In this document: piece after piece, positions 11,789 to 24,556 of the stretch
Layout: each line of letters opens with the position of its first letter
Numbering within the stretch: position 1 is the first letter of the stretch
Origin: Hippophae tibetana
Taxonomy: Eukaryota > Streptophyta > Magnoliopsida > Rosales > Elaeagnaceae
Direction: 5' to 3'
Assembly: GCA_037013495.1 (NCBI GenBank)
Contig: CM072810.1
Location: 36,423,843-36,487,842, forward strand
Length of the DNA: 64,000 nt
The notes under the pieces: model-generated
What the model was told of the DNA's origin: nothing
Seen by the model: the letters and a program-made list of their open reading frames with translations, nothing else
The model's database searches: none
Position numbers and translations under genes: made by a program

Positions 11789-14700
11789 TCCGAGCTCTAA
11801 AATGATTATTTCAATGAATTTATAGTTGTATTTCTTCCAAGCAACTTCAAACATTTTGCAGAACACTCATATAGGCATTTGAGCAAAAAACTAAATCTAG
11901 AACTATGCAGCTGAACATAAATTTTGAACTCTATATCATGCAAGAGGTTGAAACTTTGAACAAATTCTATGCAGGTTTTTCAATCAATTTCAACTACCCG
12001 TACAATTTGGATGGACCTATTTGGAAAAAAAAAGTAGACTGAGAAAATTGTTTTTAGCCTACATTATCATTTTCAAGAAAAAGATACCTTGCGCAAATCC
12101 ATATAGAAGGCCTGTGAACTTACTGTTAAATGAATTAGTTGGGAAATTATTAGAACTGCATTATTTGTTGCCAAGATGATTGCAATCCACTTTCGTGGAC
12201 GGAAAGAGCTTGACTTTATAGACATCAAGTATAGTGGTACGAGCGAAGCTATTTTGACACAATTGTTAGAAATGATGAATCTAATACCAATGAAGAGAAA
12301 ATAGCTATACTTTCCCATAGATTTACTAAATTTCTTAGAAAGAATAAACCCATTTTTAGGGATTTTCAAAAAAGGTAATCCGAGCTTTAAAATAAGTATT
12401 TCAATGAATTTATAGTTGTATTTCTTCCAAGCAACTTCAAACATTTTGGAGACCACTCATATAGGCATTTGAGCAAAAAATCTAAATCTAGAACTATGCA
12501 TCTGAACATAAATTTTGAACTCTATATCATGCAAGAGGAAGAAACTTTGAACAAATTCTATGCAGGTTTTTCAATCAATTTCAACTACCCGTACAATTTG
12601 GATGGACCTATTTAGAAAAAAAAGTAGATTGAGAAAATTGTTTTTAGCCTACATTATCATTTTCAAGAAAAAGATACCTTGCTTAAATCCATATAGAAGG
12701 CCTGTGAACTTACTGTTAAATGAATAAGTTGGGAAATTATTCGAACTGCATTATTTGTTGCCAAGATGATTGCAATCCACTTTCGTGGACGGAAAGAGCT
12801 TGACTTTATAGACATCAAGTATAGTGGTACGAGCGAAGCTATTTTTACACAATTGTTAGAAATGATGAATCTAATACCAATGAAGAGAAAATATCTATAC
12901 TTTCCCATAGATTTACTAAATTTCTTAGAAAGAATAAACCCGTTTTTAGGGATTTAAAAAAAAGGTAATCCGACCTCTAAAATGATTATTTCAATGAATT
13001 TATAGTTGTATTTCTTCCAAGCAACTTCAAACATTTTGCAGAACACTCATATAGGCATTTGAGCAAAAAACTAAATATAGAACTATGCAGCTGAACATAA
13101 ATTTTGAACTCTATATCATGCAAGAGGATGAAACTTTGAACAAATTCTATGCAGGTTTTTCAATCAATTTCAACTACCCGTACAATTTGGATGGTCCTAT
13201 TTAGAAAAAAAAGTAGATTGAGAAAATTGTTTTTAGCCTACATTATCATTTTCAAGAAAAAGATACCTTGCTTAAATCCATATAGAAGGCCTGTGAACTT
13301 ACTGTTAAATGAATAAGTTGGGAAATTATTCGAACTGCATTATTTGTTGCCAAGATGATTGCAATCCACTTTCGTGGACGGAAAGAGCTTGACTTTATAG
13401 ACATCAAGTATTGTGGTACGAGCGAAGCTATTTTTACACAATTGTTAGAAATGATGAATCTAATACCAATGAAGAGAAATTATCTATACTTTCCCATAGA
13501 TTTACTAAATTTCTTAGAAAGAATAAACCCGTTTTTAGGGATTTAAAAAAAAGGTAATCCGAGCTCTAAAATGATTATTTCAATGAATTTATAGTTGTAT
13601 TTCTTCCAAGCAACTTCAAACATTTTGCAGAACACTCATATAGGCATTTGAGCAAAAAACTAAATCTAGAACTATGCAGCTGAACATAAATTTTGAACTC
13701 TATATCATGCAAGAGGTTGAAACTTTGAACAAATTCTATGCAGGTTTTTCAATCAATTTCAACTACCCGTACAATTTGGATGGACCTATTTGGAAAAAAA
13801 AAGTAGACTGAGAAAATTGTTTTTAGCCTACATTATCATTTTCAAGAAAAAGATACCTTGCGCAAATCCATATAGAAGGCCTGTGAACTTACTGTTAAAT
13901 GAATTAGTTGGGAAATTATTAGAACTGCATTATTTGTTGCCAAGATGATTGCAATCCACTTTCGTGGACGGAAAGAGCTTGACTTTATAGACATCAAGTA
14001 TAGTGGTACGAGCGAAGCTATTTTGACACAATTGTTAGAAATGATGAATCTAATACCAATGAAGAGAAAATAGCTATACTTTCCCATAGATTTACTAAAT
14101 TTCTTAGAAAGAATAAACCCATTTTTAGGGATTTTCAAAAAAGGTAATCCGAGCTTTAAAATAAGTATTTCAATGAATTTATAGTTGTATTTCTTCCAAG
14201 CAACTTCAAACATTTTGGAGACCACTCATATAGGCATTTGAGCAAAAAATCTAAATCTAGAACTATGCATCTGAACATAAATTTTGAACTCTATATCATG
14301 CAAGAGGAAGAAACTTTGAACAAATTCTATGCAGGTTTTTCAATCAATTTCAACTACCCGTACAATTTGGATGGACCTATTTAGAAAAAAAAGTAGATTG
14401 AGAAAATTGTTTTTAGCCTACATTATCATTTTCAAGAAAAAGATACCTTGCTTAAATCCATATAGAAGGCCTGTGAACTTACTGTTAAATGAATAAGTTG
14501 GGAAATTATTCGAACTGCATTATTTGTTGCCAAGATGATTGCAATCCACTTTCGTGGACGGAAAGAGCTTGACTTTATAGACATCAAGTATAGTGGTACG
14601 AGCGAAGCTATTTTTACACAATTGTTAGAAATGATGAATCTAATACCAATGAAGAGAAAATATCTATACTTTCCCATAGATTTACTAAATTTCTTAGAAA

Positions 14701-15326
14701 GAATAAACCCGTTTTTAGGGATTTAAAAAAAAGGTAATCCGAGCTCTAAAATGATTATTTCAATGAATTTATAGTTGTATTTCTTCCAAGCAACTTCAAA
14801 CATTTTGCAGAACACTCATATAGGCATTTGAGCAAAACACTAAATCTAGAACTATGCAGCTGAACATAAAGTTTGAACTCTATATCATGCAAGAGGATGA
14901 AACTTTGAACAAATTCTATGCAGGTTTTTCAATCAATTTCAACTACCCGTACAATTTGGATGGACCTATTTGGAAAAAAAAGTAGACTGAGAAAATTGTT
15001 TTTAGCCTACATTATCATTTTGAAGAAAAAGATACCTTGCTTAAATCCATATAGAAGGCCTGTGAACTTACTGTGAAATGAATCAGTTGGGAAATTATTC
15101 GAACTGCATTATTTGTTGCCAAGATGATTGAAATCCACTTTCGTGGACGGAAAGAGCTTGACTTTATAGACATCAAGTATAGTGGTACGAGCGAAGCTAT
15201 TTTGACACAATTGTTAGAAATGATGAATCTAATACCAATGAAGAGAAAATAGCTATACTTTCCCATAGATTTACTAAATTTCTTAGATAGAATAAACCCA
15301 TTTTTAGTGATTTTCAAAAAAGGTAA
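11789..15326. repeat. Three-monomer (1,769 bp) tandem duplication
   Basis: Monomers start at 11789, 12379, 12969, 13558, 14148 and 14738. The first two of each trio match closely at a 1,769 bp offset; for example 'gaggttgaaac' occurs at about 11945 and 13714 and is absent from nearby units. The third units (12969 and 14738) differ: 12969 has 'ccgacctct' and 'tattgtggtacg', while 14738 has 'gcaaaacact' and 'gattgaaatcc'. The pattern fits one unequal exchange of three monomers whose right edge was later overwritten or never included the full third unit. Confidence 0.75.
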
Positions 15327-18300
15327 TCCGAGCTCTGAAATAAGTATTTCAATGAATTTATAGTTGTATTTCTTCCAAGCAACTTCAAACATTTTGGAGA
15401 CCACTCATATAGGCATTTGAGCAAAAAAAAATAAATCTAGAACTATGCAGCTGAACATAAATTTTGAACTCTATATCATGCAAGAGGAAGAAACTTTGAA
15501 CAAATTCTATGCAGGTTTTTCAATAAATTTCAGCTACCCGTACAATTTGGATGGACCTATTTCGAAAAAAAAGTATATTGAGAAAATTGTTGTTAGTCTA
15601 CATTATCATTTTCAAGAAAAAGATACCTTGCTTAAATCCATATAGAAGGCCTGTGAACTTACTGTTAAATGAATTAGTTGGGAAATTATTAGAACTGCAT
15701 TATTTGTTGCCAAGATGATTGCAATCCACTTTCGTGGACGGAAAGAGCTTGACTTTATAGACATCAAGTATAGTGGTACCAGCGAAGCTATTTTTCACAA
15801 TTGTTAGAAATGATGAATCTAATACCAATGAAGAGAAAATATCTATACTTTCCCATAGATTTACTAAATTTCTTAGAAAGAATAAACCCATTTTTAGGGA
15901 TTTAAAAAAAAGGTAATCCGAGCTCTAAAATGATTATTTCAATGAATTTATAGTTGTATTTCTTCCAAGCAACTTCAAACATTTTGCAGAACACTCATAG
16001 AGGCATTTGAGCAAAAAACTAAATCTAGAACTATGCAGCTGAACATAAATTTTGAACTCTATATCATGCAAGAGGATGAAACTTTGAACAAATTCTATGC
16101 AGGTTTTTCAATCAATTTCAACTACCCGTACAATTTGGATGGACCTATTTAGAAAAAAAAGTAGATTGAGAAAATTGTTTTTAGCCTACATTATCAATTT
16201 CAAGAAAAAGATACCTTGCTTAAATCCATATAGAAGGCCTGTGAACTTACTGTTAAATGAATAAGTTGGGAAATTATTCGAACTGCATTATTTGTTGCCA
16301 AGATGATTGCAATCCACTTTCGTGGACGGAAAGAGCTTGACTTTATAGACATCAAGTATAGTGGTACGAGCGAAGCTATTTTTACACAATTGTTAGAAAT
16401 GATGAATCTAATACCAATGAAGAGAAAATATCTATACTTTCCCATAGATTTACTAAATTTCTTAGAAAGAATAAACCCGTTTTTAGGGATTTAAAAAAAA
16501 GGTAATCCGAGCTCTAAAATGATTATTTCAATGAATTTATAGTTGTATTTCTTCCAAGCAACTTCAAACATTTTGCAGAACACTCATATAGGCATTTGAG
16601 CAAAACACTAAATCTAGAACTATGCAGCTGAACATAAAGTTTGAACTCTATATCATGCAAGAGGATGAAACTTTGAACAAATTCTATGCAGGTTTTTCAA
16701 TCAATTTCAACTACCCGTACAATTTGGATGGACCTATTTGGAAAAAAAAGTAGACTGAGAAAATTGTTTTTAGCCTACATTATCATTTTGAAGAAAAAGA
16801 TACCTTGCTTAAATCCATATAGAAGGCCTGTGAACTTACTGTTAAATGAATCAGTTGGGAAATTATTCGAACTGCATTATTTGTTGCCAAGATGATTGAA
16901 ATCCACTTTCGTGGACGGAAAGAGCTTGACTTTATAGACATCAAGTATAAAGGTACGAGCGAAGCTATTTTGACACAATTGTTAGAAATGATGAATCTAA
17001 TACCAATGAAGAGAAAATAGCTATACTTTCCCATAGATTTACTAAATTTCTTAGATAGAATAAACCCATTTTTAGTGATTTTCAAAAAAGGTAATCCGAG
17101 CTCTGAAATAAGTATTTCAATGAATTTATAGTTGTATTTCTTCCAAGCAACTTCAAACATTTTGGAGACCACTCATATAGGCATTTGAGCAAAAAAAATA
17201 AATCTAGAACTATGCAGCTGAACATAAATTTTGAACTCTATATCATGCAAGAGGAAGAAACTTTGAACAAATTCTATGCAGGTTTTTCAATAAATTTCAG
17301 CTACCCGTACAATTTGGATGGACCTATTTGGAAAAAAAAGTATATTGAGAAAATTGTTGTTAGTCTACATTATCATTTTCAAGAAAAAGATACCTTGCTT
17401 AAATCCATATAGAAGGCCTGTGAACTTACTGTTAAATGAATTAGTTGGGAAATTATTAGAACTGCATTATTTGTTGCCAAGATGATTGCAATCCACTTTC
17501 GTGGACGGAAAGAGCTTGACTTTATAGACATCAAGTATAGTGGTACCAGCGAAGCTATTTTTCACAATTGTTAGAAATGATGAATCTAATACCAATGAAG
17601 AGAAAATATCTATACTTTCCCATAGATTTACTAAATTTCTTAGAAAGAATAAACCCATTTTTAGGGATTTAAAAAAAAGGTAATCCGAGCTCTAAAATGA
17701 TTATTTCAATGAATTTATAGTTGTATTTCTTCCAAGCAACTTCAAACATTTTGCAGAACACTCATAGAGGCATTTGAGCAAAAAACTAAATCTAGAACTA
17801 TGCAGCTGAACATAAATTTTGAACTCTATATCATGCAAGAGGATGAAACTTTGAACAAATTCTATGCAGGTTTTTCAATCAATTTCAACTACCCGTACAA
17901 TTTGGATGGACCTATTTAGAAAAAAAAGTAGATTGAGAAAATTGTTTTTAGCCTACATTATCATTTTCAAGAAAAAGATACCTTGCTTAAATCCATATAG
18001 AAGGCCTGTGAACTTACTGTTAAATGAATAAGTTGGGAAATTATTCGAACTGCATTATTTGTTGCCAAGATGATTGCAACCCACTTTCGTGGACGGAAAG
18101 AGCTTGACTTTATAGACATCAAGTATTGTGGTACGAGCGAAGCTATTTTTACACAATTGTTAGAAATGATGAATCTAATACCAATGAAGAGAAAATATCT
18201 ATACTTTCCCATAGATTTACTAAATTTCTTAGAAAGAATAAACCCGTTTTTAGGGATTTAAAAAAAAGGTAATCCGAGCTCTAAAATGATTATTTCAATG

Positions 18301-21300
18301 AATTTATAGTTGTATTTCTTCCAAGCAACTTCAAACATTTTGCAGAACACTCATATAGGCATTTGAGCAAAACACTAAATCTAGAACTATGCAGCTGAAC
18401 ATAAATTTTGAACTCTATATCTTGCAAGAGGATGAAACTTTGAAAAAATTCTATGCAGGTTTTTCAATCATTATCAACTACTCGTACAATTTGGATGGAC
18501 CTATTTGGAAAAAAAAGTAGAGTGAGAAAATGGTTGTTAGTCTACATTATCATTTTCAAGAAAAAGATACCTTGCTTAAATCCATATAGAAGGCCTGTGA
18601 ACTTACTGTTTAATGAATTAGTTGGGAAATTATTAGAACTGCATTATTTGTTGCCAAGATGATTGCAATCCACTTTCGTGGACGGAAAGAGCTTGACTTT
18701 ATAGACATCAAGTATAGTGGTACGAGCGAAGCTATTTTGACACAATTGTTAGAAATGATGAATCTAATACCAATGAAGAGAAAATAGCTATACTTTCTCA
18801 TAGATTTACTAAATTTCTTAGAAAGAATAAACCCATTTTTAGGGATTTTCAAAAAAGGTAATCCGAGCTTTAAAATAAGTATTTCAATGAATTTATAGTT
18901 GTATTTCTTCCAAGCAACTTCAAACATTTTGGAGACCACTCATATAGGCATTTGAGCAAAAAACTAAATCTAGAACTATGCAGCTGAACATAAATTTTGA
19001 ACTCTATATCATGCAAGAGGAAGAAACTTCGAACAAATTCTATGCAGGTTTTTCAATCAATTTCAACTACCCGTACAATTTGGATGGACCTATTTGGAAA
19101 AAAAAGTAGATTGAGAAAATTGTTTTTAGCCTACATTATCATTTTCAAGAAAAAGATACCTTGCTTAAATCCATATAGAAAGCCTGTGAACTTACTGTGA
19201 AATGAATGAGTTGGGAAATTATTCGAACTGCATTATTTCTTGCCAAGATGATAGCAATCCACTTTCGTGGACGGAAAGAGCTTGACTTTATAGACATCAA
19301 GTATAGTGGTACGAGCGAATCTATTTTGACACAATTGTTAGAAATGATGAATCTAATACCAATGAAGAGAAAATAGCTATACTTTCCCATAGATTTACTA
19401 AATTTCTTAGATAGAATAAACCCATTTTTAGTGATTTTCCAAAAAGGTAATCCGAGCTCTAAAATAAGTATTTCAATGAATTTATAGTTGTATTTCTTCC
19501 AAGAAACTTCAAACATTTTGGAGACCACTCATATAGGCATTTGAGCAAAAAAAATAAATCTAGAACTATGCAGCTGAACATAAATTTTGAACTCTATATC
19601 ATGCAAGAGGAAGAAACTTTGAACAAATTCTATGCAGGTTTTTCAATAAATTTCAGCTACCCGTACAATTTGGATGGACCTATTTGGAAAAAAAAGTATA
19701 TTGAGAAAATTGTTGTTAGTCTACATTATCATTTTCAAGAAAAAGATACCTTGCTTAAATCCATATAGAAGGCCTGTGAACTTACTGTTAAATGAATTAG
19801 TTGGGAAATTATTAGAACTGCATTATTTGTTGCCAAGATGATTGCAATCCACTTTCGTGGACGGAAAGAGCTTGACTTTATAGACATCAAGTATAGTGGT
19901 ACGAGTGAAGCTATTTTTACACAATTGTTAGAAATGATGAATCTAATACCAATGAAGAGAAAATATCTATACTTTCCCATAGATTTACTAAATTTCTTAG
20001 AAAGAATAAACCCGTTTTTAGGGATTTAAAAAAAAGCTAATCCGAGCTCTAAAATGATTATTTCAAGGAATTTATAGGTGTATTTCTTCCAAGCGACTTC
20101 AAACATTTTGCAGAACACTCATATAGGCATTTGAGCAAAAAACTAAATCTAGAACTATGCAGCTGAACATAAATTTTGAACTCTATATCATGCAAGGGGA
20201 TGAAACTTTGAACAAATTCTATGCAGGTTTTTCAATCAATTTCAACTACCCGTACAATTTGGATGGACCTATTTAGAAAAAAAAGTAGATTGAGAAAATT
20301 GTTTTTAGCCTACATTATCATTTTCAAGAAAAAGATACCTTGCTTAAATCCATATAGAAAGCCTGTGAACTTACTGTAAATGAATGAGTTGGGAAATTAT
20401 TCGAACTGCATTATTTCTTGCCAAGATGATAGCAATCCACTTTCGTGGACGGAAAGAGCTTGACTTTATAGACATCAAGTATAGTGGTACGAGCGAAGCT
20501 ATTTTGACACAATTGTTAGAAATGATGAATCTAATACCAATGAAGAGAAAATAGCTATACTTTCCCATAGATTTACTAAATTTCTTAGATAGAATAAACC
20601 CATTTTTAGTGATTTTCAAAAAAGGTAATCCGAGCTCTAAAATAAGTATTTCAATGAATTTATAGTTGTATTTCTTCCAAGCAACTTCAAACATTTTGGA
20701 GACCACTCATATAGGCATTTGAGCAAAAAAAAAAAATCTAGAACTATGCAGCTGAACATAAATTTTGAACTCTATATCATGCAAGAGGAAGAAACTTTGA
20801 ACAAATTCTATGCAGGTTTTTCAATAAATTTCAGCTACCCGTACAATTTGGATGGACCTATTTGGAAAAAAAAGTATATTGAGAAAATTGTTGTTAGTCT
20901 ACATTATCATTTTCAAGAAAAAGATACCTTGCTTAAATCCATATAGAAGGCCTGTGAACTTACTGTTAAATGAATTAGTTGGGAAATTATTAGAACTGCA
21001 TTATTTGTTGCCAAGATGATTGCAATCCACTTTCGTGGACGGAAAGAGCTTGACTTTATAGACATCAAGTATAGTGGTACGAGCGAAGCTATTTTTCACA
21101 ATTGTTAGAAATGATGAATCTAATACCAATGAAGAGAAAATATCTATACTTTCCCATAGATTTACTAAATTTCTTAGAAAGAATAAACCCATTTTTAGGG
21201 ATTTAAAAAAAAGGTAATCCGAGCTCTAAAATGATTATTTCAATGAATTTATAGTTGTATTTCTTCCAAGCAACTTCAAACATTTTGCAGAACACTCATA

Positions 21301-24300
21301 TAGGCATTTGAGCAAAAAACTAAATCTAGAACTATGCAGCTGAACATAAATTTTGAACTCTATATCATGCAAGAGGATGAAACTTTGAACAAATTCTATG
21401 CAGGTTTTTCAATCAATTTCAACTACCCGTACAATTTGGATGGACCTATTTAGAAAACAAAGTAGATTGAGAAAATTGTTTTTAGCCTACATTATCATTT
21501 TCAAGAAAAAGATACCTTTCTTAAATCCATATAGAAGGCCTGTGAACTTACTGTTAAATGAATAAGTTGGGAAATTATTCGAACTGCATTATTTGTTGCC
21601 AAGATGATTGCAATCCACTTTCGTGGACGGAAAGATCTTGACTTTATAGACATCAAGTATTGTGGTACGAGCGAAGCTATTTTTACACAATTGTTAGAAA
21701 TGATGAATCTAATACTAATGAAGAGAAAATATCTATACTTTCCCATAGATTTACTAAATTTTTTAGAAAGAATAAACCCGTTTTTAGGGATTTAAAAAAA
21801 AGGTAATCCGAGCTCTAAAATGATTATTTCAATGAATTTATAGTTGTATTTCTTCCAAGCAACTTCAAACATTTTGCAGAACACTCATATAGGCATTTGA
21901 GCAAAACACTAAATCTAGAACTATGCAGCTGAACATAAATTTTGAACTCTATATCTTGCAAGAGGATGAAACTTTGAAAAAATTCTATGCAGGTTTTTCA
22001 ATCATTATCAACTACTCGTACAATTTGGATGGACCTATTTGGAAAAAAAAGTAGATTGAGAAAATGGTTGTTAGTCTACATTATCATTTTCAAGAAAAAG
22101 ATACCTTGCTTAAATCCATATAGAAGGCCTGTGAACTTACTGTTAAATGAATTAGTTGGGAAATTATTAGAACTGCATTATTTGTTGCCAAGATGATTGC
22201 AATCCACTTTCGTGGACGGAAAGAGCTTGACTTTATAGACATCAAGTATAGTGGTACGAGCGAAGCTATTTTGACACAATTGTTAGAAATGATGAATCTA
22301 ATACCAATGAAGAGAAAATAGCTATACTTTCTCATAGATTTACTAAATTTCTTAGAAAGAATAAACCCATTTTTAGGGATTTTCAAAAAAGGTAATCCGA
22401 GCTTTAAAATAAGTATTTCAATGAATTTATAGTTGTATTTCTTCCAAGCAACTTCAAACATTTTGGAGACCACTCATATAGGCATTTGAGCAAAAAACTA
22501 AATCTAGAACTATGCAGCTGAACATAAATTTTGAACTCTATATCATGCAAGAGGAAGAAACTTCGAACAAATTCTATGCAGGTTTTTCAATCAATTTCAA
22601 CTACCCGTACAATTTGGATGGACCTATTTGGAAAAAAAAGTAGATTGAGAAAATTGTTTTTAGCCTACATTATCATTTTCAAGAAAAAGATACCTTGCTT
22701 AAATCCATATAGAAAGCCTGTGAACTTACTGTGAAATGAATGAGTTGGGAAATTATTCGAACTGCATTATTTCTTGCCAAGATGATAGCAATCCACTTTC
22801 GTGGACGGAAAGAGCTTGACTTTATAGACATCAAGTATAGTGGTACGAGCGAAGCTATTTTGACACAATTGTTAGAAATGATGAATCTAATACCAATGAA
22901 GAGAAAATAGCTATACTTTCCCATAGATTTACTAAATTTCTTAGATAGAATAAACCCATTTTTAGTGATTTTCCAAAAAGGTAATCCGAGCTCTAAAATA
23001 AGTATTTCAATGAATTTATAGTTGTATTTCTTCCAAGAAACTTCAAACATTTTGGAGACCACTCATATAGGCATTTGAGCAAAAAAAATAAATCTAGAAC
23101 TATGCAGCTGAACATAAATTTTGAACTCTATATCATGCAAGAGGAAGAAACTTTGAACAAATTCTATGCAGGTTTTTCAATAAATTTCAGCTACCCGTAC
23201 AATTTGGATGGACCTATTTGGAAAAAAAAGTATATTGAGAAAATTGTTGTTAGTCTACATTATCATTTTCAAGAAAAAGATACCTTGCTTAAATCCATAT
23301 AGAAGGCCTGTGAACTTACTGTTAAATGAATTAGTTGGGAAATTATTAGAACTGCATTATTTGTTGCCAAGATGATTGCAATCCACTTTCGTGGACGGAA
23401 AGAGCTTGACTTTATAGACATCAAGTATAGTGGTACGAGTGAAGCTATTTTTACACAATTGTTAGAAATGATGAATCTAATACCAATGAAGAGAAAATAT
23501 CTATACTTTCCCATAGATTTACTAAATTTCTTAGAAAGAATAAACCCGTTTTTAGGGATTTAAAAAAAAGGTAATCCGAGCTCTAAAATGATTATTTCAA
23601 TGAATTTATAGGTGTATTTCTTCCAAGCGACTTCAAACATTTTGCAGAACACTCATATAGGCATTTGAGCAAAAAACTAAATCTAGAACTATGCAGCTGA
23701 ACATAAATTTTGAACTCTATATCATGCAAGGGGATGAAACTTTGAACAAATTCTATGCAGGTTTTTCAATCAATTTCAACTACCCGTACAATTTGGATGG
23801 ACCTATTTAGAAAAAAAAGTAGATTGAGAAAATTGTTTTTAGCCTACATTATCATTTTCAAGAAAAAGATACCTTGCTTAAATCCATATAGAAGGCCTGT
23901 GAACTTACTGTTAAATGAATAAGTTGGGAAATTATTCGAACTGCATTATTTGTTGCCAAGATGATTGCAATCCACTTTCGTGGACGGAAAGAGCTTGACT
24001 TTATAGACATCAAGTATAGTGGTACGAGCGAAGGTATTTTTACACAATTGTTAGAAATGATGAATCTAACACCAATGAAGAGAAAATATCTATACTTTCC
24101 CATAGATTTACTAAATTTCTTAGAAAGAATAAACCCGTTTTTAGGGATTTAAAAAAAAGGTAATCCGACCTCTAAAATGATTATTTCAATGAATTTATAG
24201 TTGTATTTCCTCCAAGCAACTTCAAACATTTTGCAGAACACTCATATAGGCATTTGAGCAAAAAACTAAATATAGAACTATGCAGCTGAACATAAATTTT

Positions 24301-24556
24301 GAACTCTATATCATGCAAGAGGATGAAACTTTGAACAAATTCTATGCAGGTTTTTCAATCAATTTCAACTACCCGTACAATTTGGATGGACCTATTTAGA
24401 AAAAAAAGTAGATTGAGAAAATTGTTTTTAGCCTACATTATCATTTTCAAGAAAAAGATACCTTGCTTAAATCCATATAGAAGGCCTGTGAACTTACTGT
24501 TAAATGAATAAGTTGGGAAATTATTCGAACTGCATTATTTGTTGCCAAGATGATTG
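15131..24556. repeat. 16-monomer segment, copy 1 of a 9,426 bp tandem duplication
   Basis: Monomers start at 15327, 15917, 16506, 17095, 17684, 18273, 18862, 19451, 20041, 20629, 21218, 21807, 22396, 22985, 23575 and 24164. Each landmark and rare variant recurs exactly 9,426 bp downstream: 'gcgaatctatt' near 19316, 'aaagctaatcc' near 20034, 'ttcaaggaattt' near 20064, 'gtagagtgag' near 18519, and the 588 bp unit at 20041. All the reading frames I compared inside it translate identically to their partners. I noticed only two differences: c/a at about 15422/24848, and GT/AA at 15182-15183/24608-24609. Boundaries are placed within the monomers at 14738 and 24164, where similarity switches. Confidence 0.9.
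18273..24163. repeat. Nested six-monomer (3,534 bp) duplication inside the 9.4 kb unit
   Basis: The units at 18273, 18862, 19451 and 20041 match those at 21807, 22396, 22985 and 23575, each 3,534 bp away. Shared markers are 'atcttgcaagagg', 'gaaaaaattc', 'cttcgaacaaat', 'ttttccaaaaagg', 'ccaagaaac', 'acgagtgaagc' and 'aggggatg'. The copies have since diverged slightly: 'gtagagtgag' against 'gtagattgag', 'gcgaatct' against 'gcgaagct', and 'ttcaagg' against 'ttcaatg'. The pairs at 17095/20629 and 17684/21218 are related but less alike. Both halves reappear in the second 9.4 kb copy, so this exchange came before the 16-monomer one. Confidence 0.85.
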
